From Leptospira brenneri (GTDB taxonomy: Bacteria; Spirochaetota; Leptospiria; Leptospirales; Leptospiraceae), in assembly GCF_002812125.1 (NCBI RefSeq), contig NZ_NPDQ01000019.1:1-5887 (forward strand): a stretch of 5,887 nucleotides of DNA, read 5' to 3'. Below are positions 5,102-5,887 of the stretch, one piece after another. The notes beneath the pieces were generated by a model, which saw only the letters and a program-made list of their open reading frames with translations, searched no databases and was not told the origin of the DNA. The translations under genes were made by a program, and so were the position numbers. Each line of letters opens with the position of its first letter. The stretch's first letter is position 1.

Positions 5102-5820
5102 GCAGTCGGAAACGGTTTAATTTTCTAAAAATGGCCGAAAGTCTTCTAAGACTTTAGTCATTAGCTTTTTCGTTATATCAGGAAAAACTAAGCTTAAGTC
5201 TACGAAATTATAATATAGTCCAGAGTAAATTAAACTTTCTTCAGCATATATTTTTGAAAAAAGATTTTTTCCAGATCTGTTTTGTAAGGTAATATCAATA
5301 TTGAGATTACATTCATTACCCATCACAGGTAATCCGAAATACCAAGTAAGAGGTCCAAAAAGCCCTAGCCAATAAGTATAGAGTTTTCTAGAGCAGTAGA
5401 AAGTATTTATTTTTCCTGAAATAACATAATCAGCAGAATTAATCTTTTCATCAGAAATATATAAATTTTTGAAATTGTATTTATTTTCTAATTCAAGTTT
5501 AAGAATATCAGCGATATAATATTTGATTGGGGAGTTAATAGACATTCTATCGGCTTCAGGAAAATTCAATTCGGTGCCGGCAGCTTTAAGAAAAGGAAGA
5601 AAAATTAGTCCTGTTTTATCAGTATTTTCACCTTTTCTGAAATCCTGAAATGGTTGAATTTTCAAACTCTTATTAATCTTAACTTTCGAATTATTTTTAT
5701 TTTCTAAAAAATAATTCTGAGTAGGTATACTTATACATGATGTGAGTAAAGAAATTGTAATTATTATCTTTTTTACTTTAATTATATTCATATTTAAGAT
5801 TTTTTTCCGATTGCGTATAA
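4945..5820 (-). mobile_element. Integron gene cassette 6 (lipoprotein)
   Basis: A complete 876-base cassette. The minus-strand start TTATACGCA (5820) and end TGCGTATAAC (at attC site F) are exact complements and share the TATAC variant. The leader is 29 bases, the shortest in the window. Confidence 0.87.
5117..5791 (-). CDS. Putative lipoprotein
   Basis: A 224-residue protein with a short signal peptide: basic start (K5, K7, K8), hydrophobic core IIITISLL, and lipobox L16-T-S-C19. It is likely exported, cleaved before C19, lipidated and anchored in an envelope membrane. The mature part has a pattern seen in small outer-membrane-type lipoproteins of Gram-negative bacteria: LKIQPFQDFRKG (43-54), ADYVISGKINTF (120-131), then NLNIDITLQNRSGKNLFSK (162-180), i.e. 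short beta-strands around a helix (about 88-104). A CsgG/TolB-N-like or GNA1162-like fold is possible, but I cannot name the family. An aromatic Gly/Pro-rich segment (LYTYWLGLFGPLTWYFGLP, 137-155) is notable and may be membrane-associated. No Shine-Dalgarno is clear in the 29-base leader. The stop lies 15 bases before the attC. Confidence 0.88.
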   Translation of the reverse strand: MNIIKVKKIIITISLLTSCISIPTQNYFLENKNNSKVKINKSLKIQPFQDFRKGENTDKTGLIFLPFLKAAGTELNFPEADRMSINSPIKYYIADILKLELENKYNFKNLYISDEKINSADYVISGKINTFYCSRKLYTYWLGLFGPLTWYFGLPVMGNECNLNIDITLQNRSGKNLFSKIYAEESLIYSGLYYNFVDLSLVFPDITKKLMTKVLEDFRPFLEN

Positions 5821-5887
5821 CGAACTAGACTTAACGACGTTCCTCGACCCTGAGTCCCTGAAGGGGACGTTAGGGACTGGAACGACG
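5815..5887 (-). repeat. attC site G, truncated by window edge
   Basis: The left part of a further attC: GTATAAC (5815-5821, crossover 5820/5821), GAACTAGACTTAACGACG as in site E, hairpin 1 (GTCCC/GGGAC with GA/GTT internal loop) and the start of hairpin 2. It shows that at least one more cassette lies beyond the right edge, upstream in transcription direction. Confidence 0.8.

Overview
The window reads as part of an integron gene-cassette array. Seven copies of a GC-rich repeat of about 163 bp (five complete, one cut at each window edge) alternate with AT-rich genes, and all seven genes lie on the minus strand. Each repeat starts (plus strand) with GCATAAC or GTATAAC followed by GAACTAG and ends with GTTATGC or GTTATAC. 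It has paired inner arms and two internal hairpins, as expected of an attC recombination site. The best evidence is at the cassette ends. For every gene, the bases at its own two cassette ends complement each other (for example TTATACGCA at the start and TGCGTATAAC at the end of the 5117-5791 cassette). The two ends of a single repeat often do not match. This is what integrase crossover at plus-strand AA^C (minus-strand G^TT) would leave. No integrase gene or attI is in the window, so it is either the interior of an array or an integrase-less cluster.

Reading in the direction of transcription (right to left), the cassettes encode: a small lipoprotein (5117-5791); a Fic-domain protein (4036-4914); a two-gene operon of a small two-helix membrane protein and a helical protein (3485-3826, 2935-3480); a membrane protein with a probable PH-like central domain (2126-2668); a GNAT acetyltransferase (1114-1866); and a hypothetical protein with a possible PD-(D/E)XK nuclease motif (115-873). 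Four of the six leaders between cassette boundary and start codon are only 29-41 bp. Most genes therefore probably depend on upstream transcription, while the cassettes at 961 and 2758 downward have 87-89 bp leaders that could hold a weak promoter. No gene-free stretch exceeds 300 bases; the gaps of about 200-265 bases are attC sites plus short leaders.

The organism is a low-GC bacterium with a Gram-negative-type lipoprotein. Gene style and the repeat family suggest a spirochaete such as Leptospira, but this is inference from memory, not shown by the sequence. The genes are not an obvious pathway: as usual for cassette arrays, they look like independent accessory functions (acetylation, AMP-transfer-type modification, membrane or envelope proteins, a possible nuclease).
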